A program made the translations under genes and the position numbers. Below are positions 17,331 to 25,241 of a stretch of DNA of 64,000 bases, one piece after another. A model generated the notes under the pieces. It worked only from the letters and a program-made list of their open reading frames with translations, was not told the DNA's origin and made no database searches. The DNA comes from Paenibacillus sp. W2I17 (lineage in GTDB: Bacteria; Bacillota; Bacilli; Paenibacillales; Paenibacillaceae). Positions within the stretch are counted from its first letter, which is position 1; every line of letters begins with the position of its first letter. Location of the stretch: assembly GCF_030815985.1 (NCBI RefSeq), contig NZ_JAUSXM010000001.1, positions 3,348,001 through 3,412,000 of the forward strand, in the 5' to 3' direction.

Positions 17331-18509
17331 TCATTGTACAAAAGGAAACAACAGCTTCTGGTTATCCATCCAGAACATATTGTCAGTGCTAACCAGCTTC
17401 GTCTCAAGTAGCACTCTCGCTTGCACCTGTTGATTGTTCAGCCGCGCAACGGCTTGATTCAATCCCAGATAACCTGCACTATATCCATTCTGGACGATGA
17501 GATGATCAAAGACCCCTTCCTGCAATTGCTCCAGTTGCTGTTGTTCACTTCCAAATCCAACAATCCTTACCTTGTCCGCCGATTTGCGTCGATTCAGTTC
17601 ATCAGCTGCTCCCAGAGAAGCAGGTTCCTGAAGAGTAATGAAGCCATCCACCTCCTGCTGGTCCAGCAATTGCTTCGCAGTCTGCCAACATCCATCCCGT
17701 GTATTACATATCGATTTGGGTTCCACTTGAATATCAGGATACTGTACCAAGGCTTCCATAACTCCCTGCTCTCTCTGAATCAGACCAGAATTAAGAGGAT
17801 CGGGGCCCAATAAGGCCACATGCCCTTTCCCTTCCAGAAGCTCCGCCATAGCCTGGCCGGCCTGTCTTCCCGCCTCAACATTATCCATCGAGATGAAACT
17901 GGTGATGCCTTTCACGGGAAATTCATCGTTAAGCACAATGACAGGAACATTGGTCCTATCAGAATTCGTTGTCTGTGCCTCCTGAATGATGTCACTAAGT
18001 GCCTTCTCACTTAGGGGATCAACCAATAGAGCTGATGCCCCCTGCTTCAGAGCCGATGCGGCGGCCTCCACTTGAGCCTGCTCTCGCGCACTGCGAGACA
18101 ACGTTTGGCTGTTGATATTTGCCTGTTTGACCTGCATCTGATTTTCAGCAGAGTCCAAAATGGTAGGCGTGTACACATCACCATTGGAAGGGTATGCTTC
18201 CACGGTAATCAGTTCGGCTCCACTCTCTTTGGCAGCCGCTTCGGCCCCAAGGCGGATGGCTTCCGCAAGTTCCCCTGTCCCAGCTGGCGTAATCAGCGCG
18301 ATACGTGGCGGTACTGCCGTAGTATCGGGACTCGATAAGCCACAGGCGCTGCATATGAGCAGACAGCAGCTTGCAACTGTCAGGGTTAATAACCGACGTT
18401 TCCGAATTCCAGGGAAGCTCGCAGCAACCTTTTTCCAAAAAGTACGAATGTATGACCCAACAACTCTGTGGCTGTGGATGTCGCTCCTATTCTCCTTATT
18501 GTCCGTCAT
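17331..18509 (-). CDS. Sugar-binding lipoprotein of a three-component sensor
   Basis: 392 residues from the ATG at 18509 (GGAGGG upstream), overlapping the end of the kinase gene by 14 bases. After about 45 cytoplasm-like residues comes a hydrophobic stretch ending in a lipobox (LLICSAC). The rest is a type I periplasmic sugar-binding fold (IALITPAGTGELAEAIRLGAEAA, SALLVDPLSEKALSDIIQEA, VIVLNDEFPVKGITSFISMDNVEAGRQAG, GYSAGYLGLNQAVA). Translational coupling to the kinase suggests it senses sugar and signals through it, as in B. subtilis YtfQ-like or YesN/M-linked systems. It need not be a transport protein. Confidence 0.85.
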   Translation of the reverse strand: MTDNKENRSDIHSHRVVGSYIRTFWKKVAASFPGIRKRRLLTLTVASCCLLICSACGLSSPDTTAVPPRIALITPAGTGELAEAIRLGAEAAAKESGAELITVEAYPSNGDVYTPTILDSAENQMQVKQANINSQTLSRSAREQAQVEAAASALKQGASALLVDPLSEKALSDIIQEAQTTNSDRTNVPVIVLNDEFPVKGITSFISMDNVEAGRQAGQAMAELLEGKGHVALLGPDPLNSGLIQREQGVMEALVQYPDIQVEPKSICNTRDGCWQTAKQLLDQQEVDGFITLQEPASLGAADELNRRKSADKVRIVGFGSEQQQLEQLQEGVFDHLIVQNGYSAGYLGLNQAVARLNNQQVQARVLLETKLVSTDNMFWMDNQKLLFPFVQ

Positions 18510-20313
18510 CAGGCTCGCCCTCCTTCTGCTGCGATTGATTGGGGATTCGAATCCAGACCGTGGTTCCTTCTTCCAACTCACTTGCAAATTCAAGTCCGAA
18601 GCCCTCCCCATAATAGAGCCGGATTCGGTCATGTACGTTGCGTACCGCTACGCCGGAGCCTGCACCGCTTTTGACCACAGGACGACCACTTAGTAATCCC
18701 GACATCTGTTCTTCCGTCATGCCGACCCCATTATCTGTAATGCGAAACACCAGCTTGTTGTCCTCACGATAAACATCAACCTCAATACTTCCTTCGTCCA
18801 TGTGGTACTCGATGCCATGAACAATGGCATTCTCAATCAGGGGTTGGAGCACCAGCTTTAATGTCAGGCATTCCAGGAGCGTCTCATCTGCATGGATGGT
18901 AAAGTTGAATTTGTGCTTGAACCTCATCTGCTGAATCGTCAAATAATGCTGCGCATGCTCCAGCTCTTCCCTGATCGTGATAATCGTTTTACCTTGACTA
19001 AGACTGATGCGAAACAGGCGCGAGAGTGATGTAATCATCGTAATCACTTCTTCATTGCGACTCATGCCTACCATGCGCACTACTGAATTCAGCGTATTGT
19101 ACAAAAAATGAGGATTGATCTGGGCCTGCAAGGCTTCCAGCTCCAGACGACGCTTCTGTTCCTGTTCATGGATAATCTCATCCATCAGGGTGCGAATTTT
19201 ATTGACCATGAGGTTGAAGCGACGGGATAGTCGTTCCACCTCCAGCGGCCCTTCAATAGGCAACTCCACGTTGAAATCGCCTCGCTCCACGGCTTTCATC
19301 TTACGTTCCATACGCCGGATCGGACGAGTCAGACTGGAAGAGAGAAACAGGGATACGAGAATGACCAGTACCAGCACAACCACCAATACACGAATGAGAT
19401 ATCCATTCACTTCCTGGCGCGTTGTCATAATCTCATCCAGATAGGCAACACCGACGATTTTCCACCCGATATTGGCAACGGACTTCACGGTATTCAGCCT
19501 TTTCTGTCCATCTGCTTCATCTTCGTAACTGCCGGAAGCCACCAAAGCCTGTTCGATATTCTCGCTTTTGAGTCCCATATACATCAATTGCTGCTGCGGA
19601 TGGTACACGATATTGCCCGCACTCTCATCGATGATATAGACATATCCCCGTTGCCCCAGACTGACCCGACGGCTCAGTTCATCCATCTGTTTGAAATTGA
19701 TATCGACCAGCAAAATAACCTGCCGATCCTGACCATTTTGCCGTATCGTTATGCCTTTGCTCATGGAAACGACCCATTTATATGGGCCTGTGTACATGTT
19801 CTGAATATGAGGTAACGAGAAACTCAGGTGATCCGGCACACGAAGCGCAGACTGAAACCACCCTTGCTGTGTCACATGGGCGCTGGTTTTTAATTCAGCT
19901 GTAGGTCGGTTCTTGAGCAATTTCCCCGTGGAATCAAGCAGAGTAATCGAGATGATATCCTCACGACTGCTGAGCAGTGTGTCGAGCTGTTTGTCCACCA
20001 GTTCCCCTTCCCATGTCCCGTCACGCAGCATGTGTTCCTCAATGGCACGGTACAGATGCGACATACTGCGGACGTAATCCTCAAGGTTATAACTGACCTG
20101 ATCCACAATCTGTCTCGTCGTCAGTTCCGCACTTCGCTCGGCAGCCTGCGTGAACTTGTCATGCAGAAGCATCGCCATGATGGTCAGCACCAAGACGATG
20201 AAAACGGAAAAGGACCACGTAATAATAAACCGGATACTGCTGACTCTGGACGAACGCAGACGAGAGCGTAATTGAGGTCCCATGGAATTCACCCATCTGG
20301 AAAAAAACTTCAT
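18496..20313 (-). CDS. YesM-type sensor histidine kinase
   Basis: 605 residues. One membrane helix at ~29-50, an extracellular Cache-type sensor to ~305, a second helix at ~306-328, then HAMP (LTRPIRRMERKMKAVERGDFNVEL). The kinase is of the LytS/YesM class: phospho-His in QINPHFLYNTLNSV, then an ATPase domain with LKLVLQPLIENAIVHG, DNGVGM and GVAVRNVHDRI. The ATG overlaps the response-regulator stop by 4 bases (ATGA). It probably reads sugar through the lipoprotein encoded next and phosphorylates the regulator at 20310. Confidence 0.92.
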   Translation of the reverse strand: MKFFSRWVNSMGPQLRSRLRSSRVSSIRFIITWSFSVFIVLVLTIMAMLLHDKFTQAAERSAELTTRQIVDQVSYNLEDYVRSMSHLYRAIEEHMLRDGTWEGELVDKQLDTLLSSREDIISITLLDSTGKLLKNRPTAELKTSAHVTQQGWFQSALRVPDHLSFSLPHIQNMYTGPYKWVVSMSKGITIRQNGQDRQVILLVDINFKQMDELSRRVSLGQRGYVYIIDESAGNIVYHPQQQLMYMGLKSENIEQALVASGSYEDEADGQKRLNTVKSVANIGWKIVGVAYLDEIMTTRQEVNGYLIRVLVVVLVLVILVSLFLSSSLTRPIRRMERKMKAVERGDFNVELPIEGPLEVERLSRRFNLMVNKIRTLMDEIIHEQEQKRRLELEALQAQINPHFLYNTLNSVVRMVGMSRNEEVITMITSLSRLFRISLSQGKTIITIREELEHAQHYLTIQQMRFKHKFNFTIHADETLLECLTLKLVLQPLIENAIVHGIEYHMDEGSIEVDVYREDNKLVFRITDNGVGMTEEQMSGLLSGRPVVKSGAGSGVAVRNVHDRIRLYYGEGFGLEFASELEEGTTVWIRIPNQSQQKEGEPDDGQ

Positions 20314-22043
20314 CGGATTGAACCTTCACTTGCTGTCTGAGAAGCCTGTTTACGATATTCTTTGGGCGAGACACCAATATGTTTTTTGAAACAAAAACTG
20401 AAGTAATTGGGTTCAGCAAAGCCAACCTGCTCCGCAATTTCAAATGACTTCAGCTCTGTCGAGCGAAGCAGTTCACGCGCTGCCTCCATTCGGATCTGCA
20501 TCAGGTACTGCAGGAAGGTAAGTTGCACTTCTTTTTTGAAAATGCCACAAAAATAACCGGAGCTGATATGCAGATGGCCGCACACCTTCTGAATGGATAG
20601 GTCAGGGTCGGCATAATGCTCTTTGGTGAAGACTAACGCCTGCTCGACAATATCCTTGTATACATGCTGGCGACCACTGGCAATGCGATGTTGCACGAGT
20701 AGACAGACCTCCTGTACCTTCTTCTGTGCCTCAGTAAGTCCCGGCAGTCGGAACAAATCCGCATACAACTGGAACCCTGCACCAAAGATGTCTTCCATCG
20801 CTTCCCCTGATGCCTGTGCTGCCTTCCATACTGTTGTTAATACTTCAATTAAATAGAGCTGAATATCACTTCGCCCGTGTTCCACTGTAATTTCCCGGAA
20901 AATGATCGCAAGTGCTTCCTCCAACTCCGCCTGCGTACCCGCCTTTAGACAACGTGTCAGCGACTGTTGCTTCAACTCGTCGAAACGCAGCTTGCCCGCC
21001 GTCTGTCGCTCCACGTCCGCAATGTATATGATTGAATCCGTCCCGGGCACAAGCCGATAATCCAATGCCAGCAGGGCATCTTCATAGGCATGATTCACAT
21101 CCGCGAGTGTATCCACAATCTGACCAGATCCCACCGTAGCCGGGATACGTAAATAGTGGTTGATGCTGCGCATCACATTTTCCAATGCCTTCTGTTGCCG
21201 CTTCGCTCCATCTGTACCGCCCGTACGATCCACATAGAGCAGAACAATCGTCTCCTGATGCATAAAAGCATGACCAGCCCCATGCTCCGCCCAAACTTCT
21301 GCCGCAATGTTAAGTGCCGCAAAGCGTTTCAGTTCAGCATCCTCAGATTGACGCAAGGAACCTCCGGGAATGAATATCTCAGACTGATCCGCTACCTCGG
21401 ATGTTGTTTTGTTATGTCGCTGTGAGGGCTCGCTGAATACTCCCTCAGACTTCTCCTTCTGTACATCTCCATCCATATGCAGTGTCAATACGGACACACC
21501 ATAACGTTCTCCTGTCAGATCCAATCCGCATTGTTTGGCTTTACTATGAATATATGTCGAGGATTTCTGTCGATGGAGCAAGGTCGCCATCAGATCTGCC
21601 TGTAATAAAGGCAAACTGGTATGATAGTGCTCACGCAGCTGCTGTACATCTTCACGCTCAGCCACTTCAGCCGCCATCTGGGCGCGCAGTCTTGTGAGCA
21701 GTTCTGTGAGATGTCCTGCCGAGAACGGCTTCAGCAGATATTCATCCACACTTAACGAGATGGCTTGCCTCGCATAATCAAATTCATCATATCCAGTCAA
21801 AATGACCACCTTCACGAGTGGATTACGCTTCCTCAATCTTTGTGCGAGTTCCAAACCATTCATGAATGGCATGCTGATATCGGTCACCACAATATCCGGC
21901 TCCACCCGCTCCGCCATCTCCAATGCTTCCCGCCCATTCTCAGCCAAACCGACAATCCGCAGATCGAGCGCTTCCCAATTGACCTCTACAACAAGTCCTT
22001 CACGCACATCTTCTTCATCATCCACCAGCAGTACCCGGTACAT
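20310..22043 (-). CDS. YesN-type response regulator with AraC DNA-binding domain
   Basis: 577 residues from ATG 22043, which has AAAGGAGGA about 8 bases upstream; the frame opens 20 codons earlier without a site. Receiver domain at ~1-120 (VLLVDDEEDVREGL, phospho-Asp in PDIVVTDISMPFMNG, Lys in DEYLLKPF). A long middle region (~130-470) is poorly conserved. A C-terminal AraC HTH (~480-570) shows LSIQKVCGHLHISSGYFCGIFKK and SFEIAEQVGFAEPNYFSFCFKK. It heads the regulator-kinase-lipoprotein-mglBAC series and likely activates the sugar transporter. Confidence 0.92.
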   Translation of the reverse strand: MYRVLLVDDEEDVREGLVVEVNWEALDLRIVGLAENGREALEMAERVEPDIVVTDISMPFMNGLELAQRLRKRNPLVKVVILTGYDEFDYARQAISLSVDEYLLKPFSAGHLTELLTRLRAQMAAEVAEREDVQQLREHYHTSLPLLQADLMATLLHRQKSSTYIHSKAKQCGLDLTGERYGVSVLTLHMDGDVQKEKSEGVFSEPSQRHNKTTSEVADQSEIFIPGGSLRQSEDAELKRFAALNIAAEVWAEHGAGHAFMHQETIVLLYVDRTGGTDGAKRQQKALENVMRSINHYLRIPATVGSGQIVDTLADVNHAYEDALLALDYRLVPGTDSIIYIADVERQTAGKLRFDELKQQSLTRCLKAGTQAELEEALAIIFREITVEHGRSDIQLYLIEVLTTVWKAAQASGEAMEDIFGAGFQLYADLFRLPGLTEAQKKVQEVCLLVQHRIASGRQHVYKDIVEQALVFTKEHYADPDLSIQKVCGHLHISSGYFCGIFKKEVQLTFLQYLMQIRMEAARELLRSTELKSFEIAEQVGFAEPNYFSFCFKKHIGVSPKEYRKQASQTASEGSIR

Positions 22044-22379
22044 GTTTGGATTCCTCCTTTTGATGACGGCCTTATGCCCTATCAACGAATATATATGTAG
22101 CATTGTGAATCATTTGATTTCTTATGGCTCACCGAATTGAAGCAAAATGCAAAGGCTCATGTTGATCTGTTCCAAGGTTGCCATCATAATATACAATATT
22201 ATCAGGGATATGTAATCGCTTTCTTCATTAGAGGTAAGGCAACCCTGTCGGGCAGTGCCTAAGTGAAATGTGAAGGATAGTATATGAATGCTAAAGGTAG
22301 GTTAAAGTGATACAAACACGGAAAATTTCGAAGTACTTCTAATAAGAGGTGTTTTGATTGTGATTATAATTCAGATTCT
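22044..22379. promoter_or_regulatory. Leader region of the sensor-mgl unit with a cre-like box
   Basis: No gene seen. ATGTAATCGCTTTCTT (22210-22225) matches the cre consensus with two misses. AGGCA/TGCCT (22237-22241, 22256-22260), with CCC/GGG inside, can form a small bulged hairpin. It could end the recombinase transcript, but no U-run follows. Confidence 0.35.
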
Positions 22380-23282
22380 TCATTGTTGTTCTCTACGATG
22401 ATTCGTAGTTAATGCTTTAAAATAAATCATGGTTGTATCTGGGTTGGTGTGTCCCATTATCTCGGCCAAACGGTGCAGTGGCGTATGCTCAGCCATGGCG
22501 TAGCCGAAACGATGACGCAGGTCGTGTGAACTCAGTCCTTCCAGCCCTGCTGTTATCATTACTTTTTTAATCAGGTGGCGCAGTGCTCTCTCCGTTAAAC
22601 GATCGTTTGTCTTCTCTGAGGGAAAAAGGTACACACGATCGGTAGCAAGATTAGATAAGTACTGATTCAACATAACAACACACTGTATATTCAAAGGGAT
22701 CTTACGTTGCACGTTGCGTTTATCGGCTCTCACTGTCAGGTGACCGCTTCGTCTACCAAGTTCGATATCATGAGGCTTGAGGTTGCATACCTCCATCGTT
22801 CGCAAGCCTGTGTGAAACATAAGGGTCAGGATCGTCTGATCACGAAGGGAATTACCATACTCCACTGCCGCGAGGAATGCCTGCTCTTCTTCCAATGTCA
22901 TTCGGCGTGGACTTACTTTGTCTTCCGGAATGAATTTTAATGGTTTGGAAGGGTCATGACTGAGCCTGGATTCCAAGACAGCCCATTTGAAAAAACGCTT
23001 CAGCGTAATCAATCTCCGGTTAATGGTGGCTGGTTTCAATAACATAACTTTGTGAGCATCTTCACGATAACTGACTAAAGTGGATGTATCCACATCTTCA
23101 ATTCGCAGTGAAAACTCTTCGCTGAGCATGGTGCTTTCCTTGTACCATTCGATAAAGTGCTTCAGATCACTTGCATATTCCTTCACGGTTTTGGGATGCA
23201 ATTCTCCCTCTTTAGCAAGCATATGTATGAATTCCTCTACTGTCGGTTCCCGCTGCACCGAAATCCCTGATGACTGATTCAT
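22380..23282 (-). CDS. Tyrosine recombinase/integrase (XerC/D-like)
   Basis: 300 residues; GGAGG lies 9 bases before the ATG at 23282. An N-terminal SAM-like core-binding domain (~10-105: VEEFIHMLAKEGELHPKTVKEYASDLKHF) is followed by the catalytic domain with Arg in FHTGLRTMEVCNL, HDLRHRFG (His and Arg), GHTNPDTTMIYF (second His and the nucleophile Tyr). All key residues are present, so it should be active. No attachment site, phage or transposon genes adjoin it. Twin 12-bp direct repeats in its promoter (23311-23357) suggest autoregulation or a recombination site. Confidence 0.88.
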   Translation of the reverse strand: MNQSSGISVQREPTVEEFIHMLAKEGELHPKTVKEYASDLKHFIEWYKESTMLSEEFSLRIEDVDTSTLVSYREDAHKVMLLKPATINRRLITLKRFFKWAVLESRLSHDPSKPLKFIPEDKVSPRRMTLEEEQAFLAAVEYGNSLRDQTILTLMFHTGLRTMEVCNLKPHDIELGRRSGHLTVRADKRNVQRKIPLNIQCVVMLNQYLSNLATDRVYLFPSEKTNDRLTERALRHLIKKVMITAGLEGLSSHDLRHRFGYAMAEHTPLHRLAEIMGHTNPDTTMIYFKALTTNHRREQQ

Positions 23283-23310
23283 TAGAAATTACCTCCAAAT
23301 CTTGACTTAT

Positions 23311-23357
23311 ATTAGCGGACATGGTATTATCATATTAATCGATACATTAGCGGACAT
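23311..23357 (-). promoter_or_regulatory. Recombinase promoter flanked by two 12-bp direct repeats
   Basis: ATTAGCGGACAT occurs exactly at 23311-23322 and 23346-23357 (35 bases apart). On the minus strand TTGATG (23355-23360), 17 bases and TAATAT (23332-23337) make a good promoter. One repeat covers the end of the -35 and the spacer start, the other sits at or after the transcription start. That placement suits a repressor bound at two sites. Confidence 0.6.
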
Positions 23358-23450
23358 CAAGTTCGTGGTTTAAATGCACCAGGTGAGTGTCAATTTTAAA
23401 TTATACTCGTCATAATGATCGGCTAAAAACTTATTTTTTGGAGGAATCAC

Positions 23451-23651
23451 ATGCAAACAGGTACAGTGAAATGGTTCAACGCGGATAAAGGATTCGGCTT
23501 TATCGAAACTGAAGAAGGAACAGACGTATTCGTTCATTTCAGTGCAATTCAAGGTGAAGGTTACAAATCTTTGGACGAAGGTCAACGCGTTCAATTTGAA
23601 GTAACTCAAGGTAACCGTGGACCACAAGCTGAGAACGTTACTAAACTTTAA
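23451..23651 (+). CDS. Cold-shock protein, CspA family
   Basis: 66 residues with GGAGGA 8 bases upstream of ATG 23451. Single cold-shock domain with RNP1 KGFGFIE and RNP2 DVFVHFSAI, as in CspB-type RNA chaperones that bind single-stranded RNA and DNA. Length is exactly typical. It is monocistronic, with its own terminator at 23659. A longish leader, as is usual for csp genes, is possible but I cannot assign the promoter. Confidence 0.95.
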   Translation: MQTGTVKWFNADKGFGFIETEEGTDVFVHFSAIQGEGYKSLDEGQRVQFEVTQGNRGPQAENVTKL

Positions 23652-23658
23652 TTATATG

Positions 23659-23692
23659 AAAGCTGCCTTATTAATAAGGCAGCTTTTTATTT
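23659..23692 (+). terminator. Terminator after the cold-shock gene
   Basis: Perfect 12-bp stem (23659-23670 with 23675-23686) around a TTAA loop, followed by TTATTT. Very strong. Confidence 0.9.
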
Positions 23693-23750
23693 ACTCATAT
23701 GTGTCACAGCAAAGTTTCCACATCCCAAGAATGAAAGCGAGGTATTCCCC

Positions 23751-24023
23751 ATGGATAAAGAACAATTGATCACAGAAGTAGCCAAGGCTGGCGGTTTCTC
23801 CAAGAAGAATGCTGAAAAAGCTGTAACCGTTGTATTGGATTCGATTCTCGAAGCTCTCAAAGAAGGTAAAGAAGTTCAAGTGGTTGGATTTGGGAAATTC
23901 GAAGTACAGAAGCGTGAGGCAAGAACAGGCAAAAGTCGGAGAACAGGCAAGGAAATTCAACTACCTGCAGGTAAAGTTCCTGTATTCACAGCAGGTTTAA
24001 GCATGAAAGAAGCTTTAAATTAA
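23751..24023 (+). CDS. hup: DNA-binding protein HU
   Basis: 90 residues, GCGAGGT-like site upstream of ATG 23751. Typical HU: MDKEQLITEVAKAGGFSKKN, VQVVGFGKFEVQKREARTGKSRRTGKEI (DNA-binding arm; the usual RNPxTG turn is changed to SRRTGK) and PAGKVPVFTAGLSMKEAL. A dimeric nucleoid protein that bends DNA. The arm normally reads GRNPQTG, so this may be a second, divergent HU copy rather than the main one. It is monocistronic. Confidence 0.93.
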   Translation: MDKEQLITEVAKAGGFSKKNAEKAVTVVLDSILEALKEGKEVQVVGFGKFEVQKREARTGKSRRTGKEIQLPAGKVPVFTAGLSMKEALN

Positions 24024-24085
24024 ACCACGTAACAAACGTAACAACCCATTGAAAAGAGGTTTTTATTCAAACACACAATGATAAT

Positions 24086-24235
24086 ATGGATTTAAATGTC
24101 GTGTTTACTACCGTTGATGATATCATTAACTTTTACTCAGGCAAACAGACAAACTCGGATCATACAGAAGCTCATACTCATTTAAAGCCCCCATCAGTAC
24201 AGTCTGATTGCAACCTACGACCATCCACCCGCTAA
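24086..24235 (+). CDS. Possible 49-residue small protein
   Basis: An open frame from ATG 24086 to TAA 24233-24235 encodes MDLNVVFTTVDDIINFYSGK followed by a polar His/Thr/Pro tail. Frame is also open upstream to about 24057 behind AAAAGAGG, with no ATG. I do not recognise it. It lies just after HU and could be a small gene, a decayed gene or chance. Confidence 0.25.
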   Translation: MDLNVVFTTVDDIINFYSGKQTNSDHTEAHTHLKPPSVQSDCNLRPSTR

Positions 24236-24261
24236 ATTAACATTTCATCTTGGACAACAAG

Positions 24262-24293
24262 AGGCCCTGATCCGCTCAAAACGGTCCAGGGCC
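24262..24293. terminator. Hairpin between HU region and acetyltransferase
   Basis: AGGCCCTG (24262-24269) pairs with CAGGGCCT, with TCCG/CGG pairing inside. It lies about 65 bases beyond the acetyltransferase stop on the minus strand, and no strong U-run is seen on either side. Confidence 0.55.
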
Positions 24294-24355
24294 TGATTTG
24301 CTTGGAAGCCGGCTCTGTCAGGAACCAGCTTATTTGTCTTTTATGCACAACCATC

Positions 24356-25000
24356 CTATTTGCTGTTCAGAAGTTCGCGCAAGATCTGGAGATCATATGT
24401 AGAGACAAGACGTTCCAAATGCGTATCCAGCCATTCCTCATCCTGATCCCACCACTTCAATTCCAGCAGCAGTGCAATCGTCTCTTCGTCAAAACGCTTT
24501 TTAACAGTCTTGGCTGGATTACCACCAACAATTGTATAGGGTTCAATGTCCTTAACAACGGTTGAATTAGAGGCAACAATTGCCCCGTCTCCAATCGTGA
24601 TACCAGGCATGATCGTTACATTTTGTCCAAGCCAAACATCGTTCCCCAGTACCGTGTCACCCTTATATGGAAGTTGTTCCAGTGTAGGTGTCACACGCTC
24701 CCATCCTCCACCAAAAATGTTGAACGGATACGTGGTCATCCCCTCCATCCGATGATTCGCACCATTCATAATGAATGTCACACCTTCCGCAATTGCACAA
24801 AAATTGCCAATGACCAGGCGATCACCAATAAAGTCATAATGATGCTGTATCCGGTCATAAAATTGCTCTGGCGGATTCGTGTTATCGCTATAATACGTAT
24901 AATCACCGATGTCCACGTTGGAACGCGGCGGAAGGTTTTGAATGTAACATACCGTACGGATATTCTCATTCGGGAAAAGTTTTGTTTTATCAGGGGCCAT
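24356..25000 (-). CDS. Vat-like / CatB-related xenobiotic O-acetyltransferase
   Basis: 214 residues, AGGAGGG 8 bases before the ATG at 25000. It has the left-handed beta-helix hexapeptide repeats (IGNFCAIAEGVTFIMNGANH, LGNDVWLGQNVTIMPGITIGDGAIVASNSTVVKDIEPYTIVGGNPAK). The His in MNGANHRM is the catalytic base of the Vat/CatB group, and the HHYDF and FNIFGGGWE stretches also match. Members acetylate streptogramin A, chloramphenicol or similar alcohols using acetyl-CoA, but many chromosomal copies have no known drug role. Resistance is therefore only a possibility. Confidence 0.88.
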   Translation of the reverse strand: MAPDKTKLFPNENIRTVCYIQNLPPRSNVDIGDYTYYSDNTNPPEQFYDRIQHHYDFIGDRLVIGNFCAIAEGVTFIMNGANHRMEGMTTYPFNIFGGGWERVTPTLEQLPYKGDTVLGNDVWLGQNVTIMPGITIGDGAIVASNSTVVKDIEPYTIVGGNPAKTVKKRFDEETIALLLELKWWDQDEEWLDTHLERLVSTYDLQILRELLNSK

Positions 25001-25035
25001 ATTGTAGTCCCTCCTTTTCCCTATTGTAACAGATA

Positions 25036-25173
25036 TTAAATCTTAAACGGACTAAGTGAGGTCTGGAGCTCTGTCGACACATCGGACAAAATAGCCGCAG
25101 ATTCCTTGATCTGCTCTACCGACTTGAGCTGTTCATGAACAGATCCGGCAGCCTGCTGTGAATAGGACAAACC
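25036..25173 (-). pseudogene. Remnant of a methyl-accepting chemotaxis protein (C-terminal end)
   Basis: The minus strand encodes about 46 residues up to a TAA at 25036-25038: GLSYSQQAAGSV, then HEQLKSVEQIKESAAILSDV and STELQTSLSPFKI. This matches the C-terminal signalling-helix end of chemotaxis receptors (compare the intact receptor at 40057, which ends [13 protein letters not shown]). No start codon or upstream domains exist; the resemblance stops near 25173 and a stop lies just beyond. It looks like the last piece of a deleted receptor gene. Confidence 0.7.
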
Positions 25174-25206
25174 TTTAAGGTGAATCTTAAATTAATGATT
25201 CATAAC

Positions 25207-25233
25207 AAAAAGTAGCCTATCAGGCTACTTTTT
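25207..25233. terminator. Perfect bidirectional terminator
   Basis: A 12-bp perfect stem (25207-25218 with 25222-25233) with a 3-base loop and five T at its end. It closes the large minus-strand esterase-lyase unit. Confidence 0.9.
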
Positions 25234-25241
25234 CTGATCCT

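Noticed and set aside
16101..17411. 436-codon open frame on the plus strand antisense to mglB
   Set aside because: It is the mirror of a well-supported galactose-binding protein gene, has no ribosome site or recognisable domain, and is Cys/His-rich as antisense frames often are.
22231..22262. Small bulged hairpin as a riboswitch
   Set aside because: The stem is short, no known aptamer core fits, and it does not sit directly before an expression platform.
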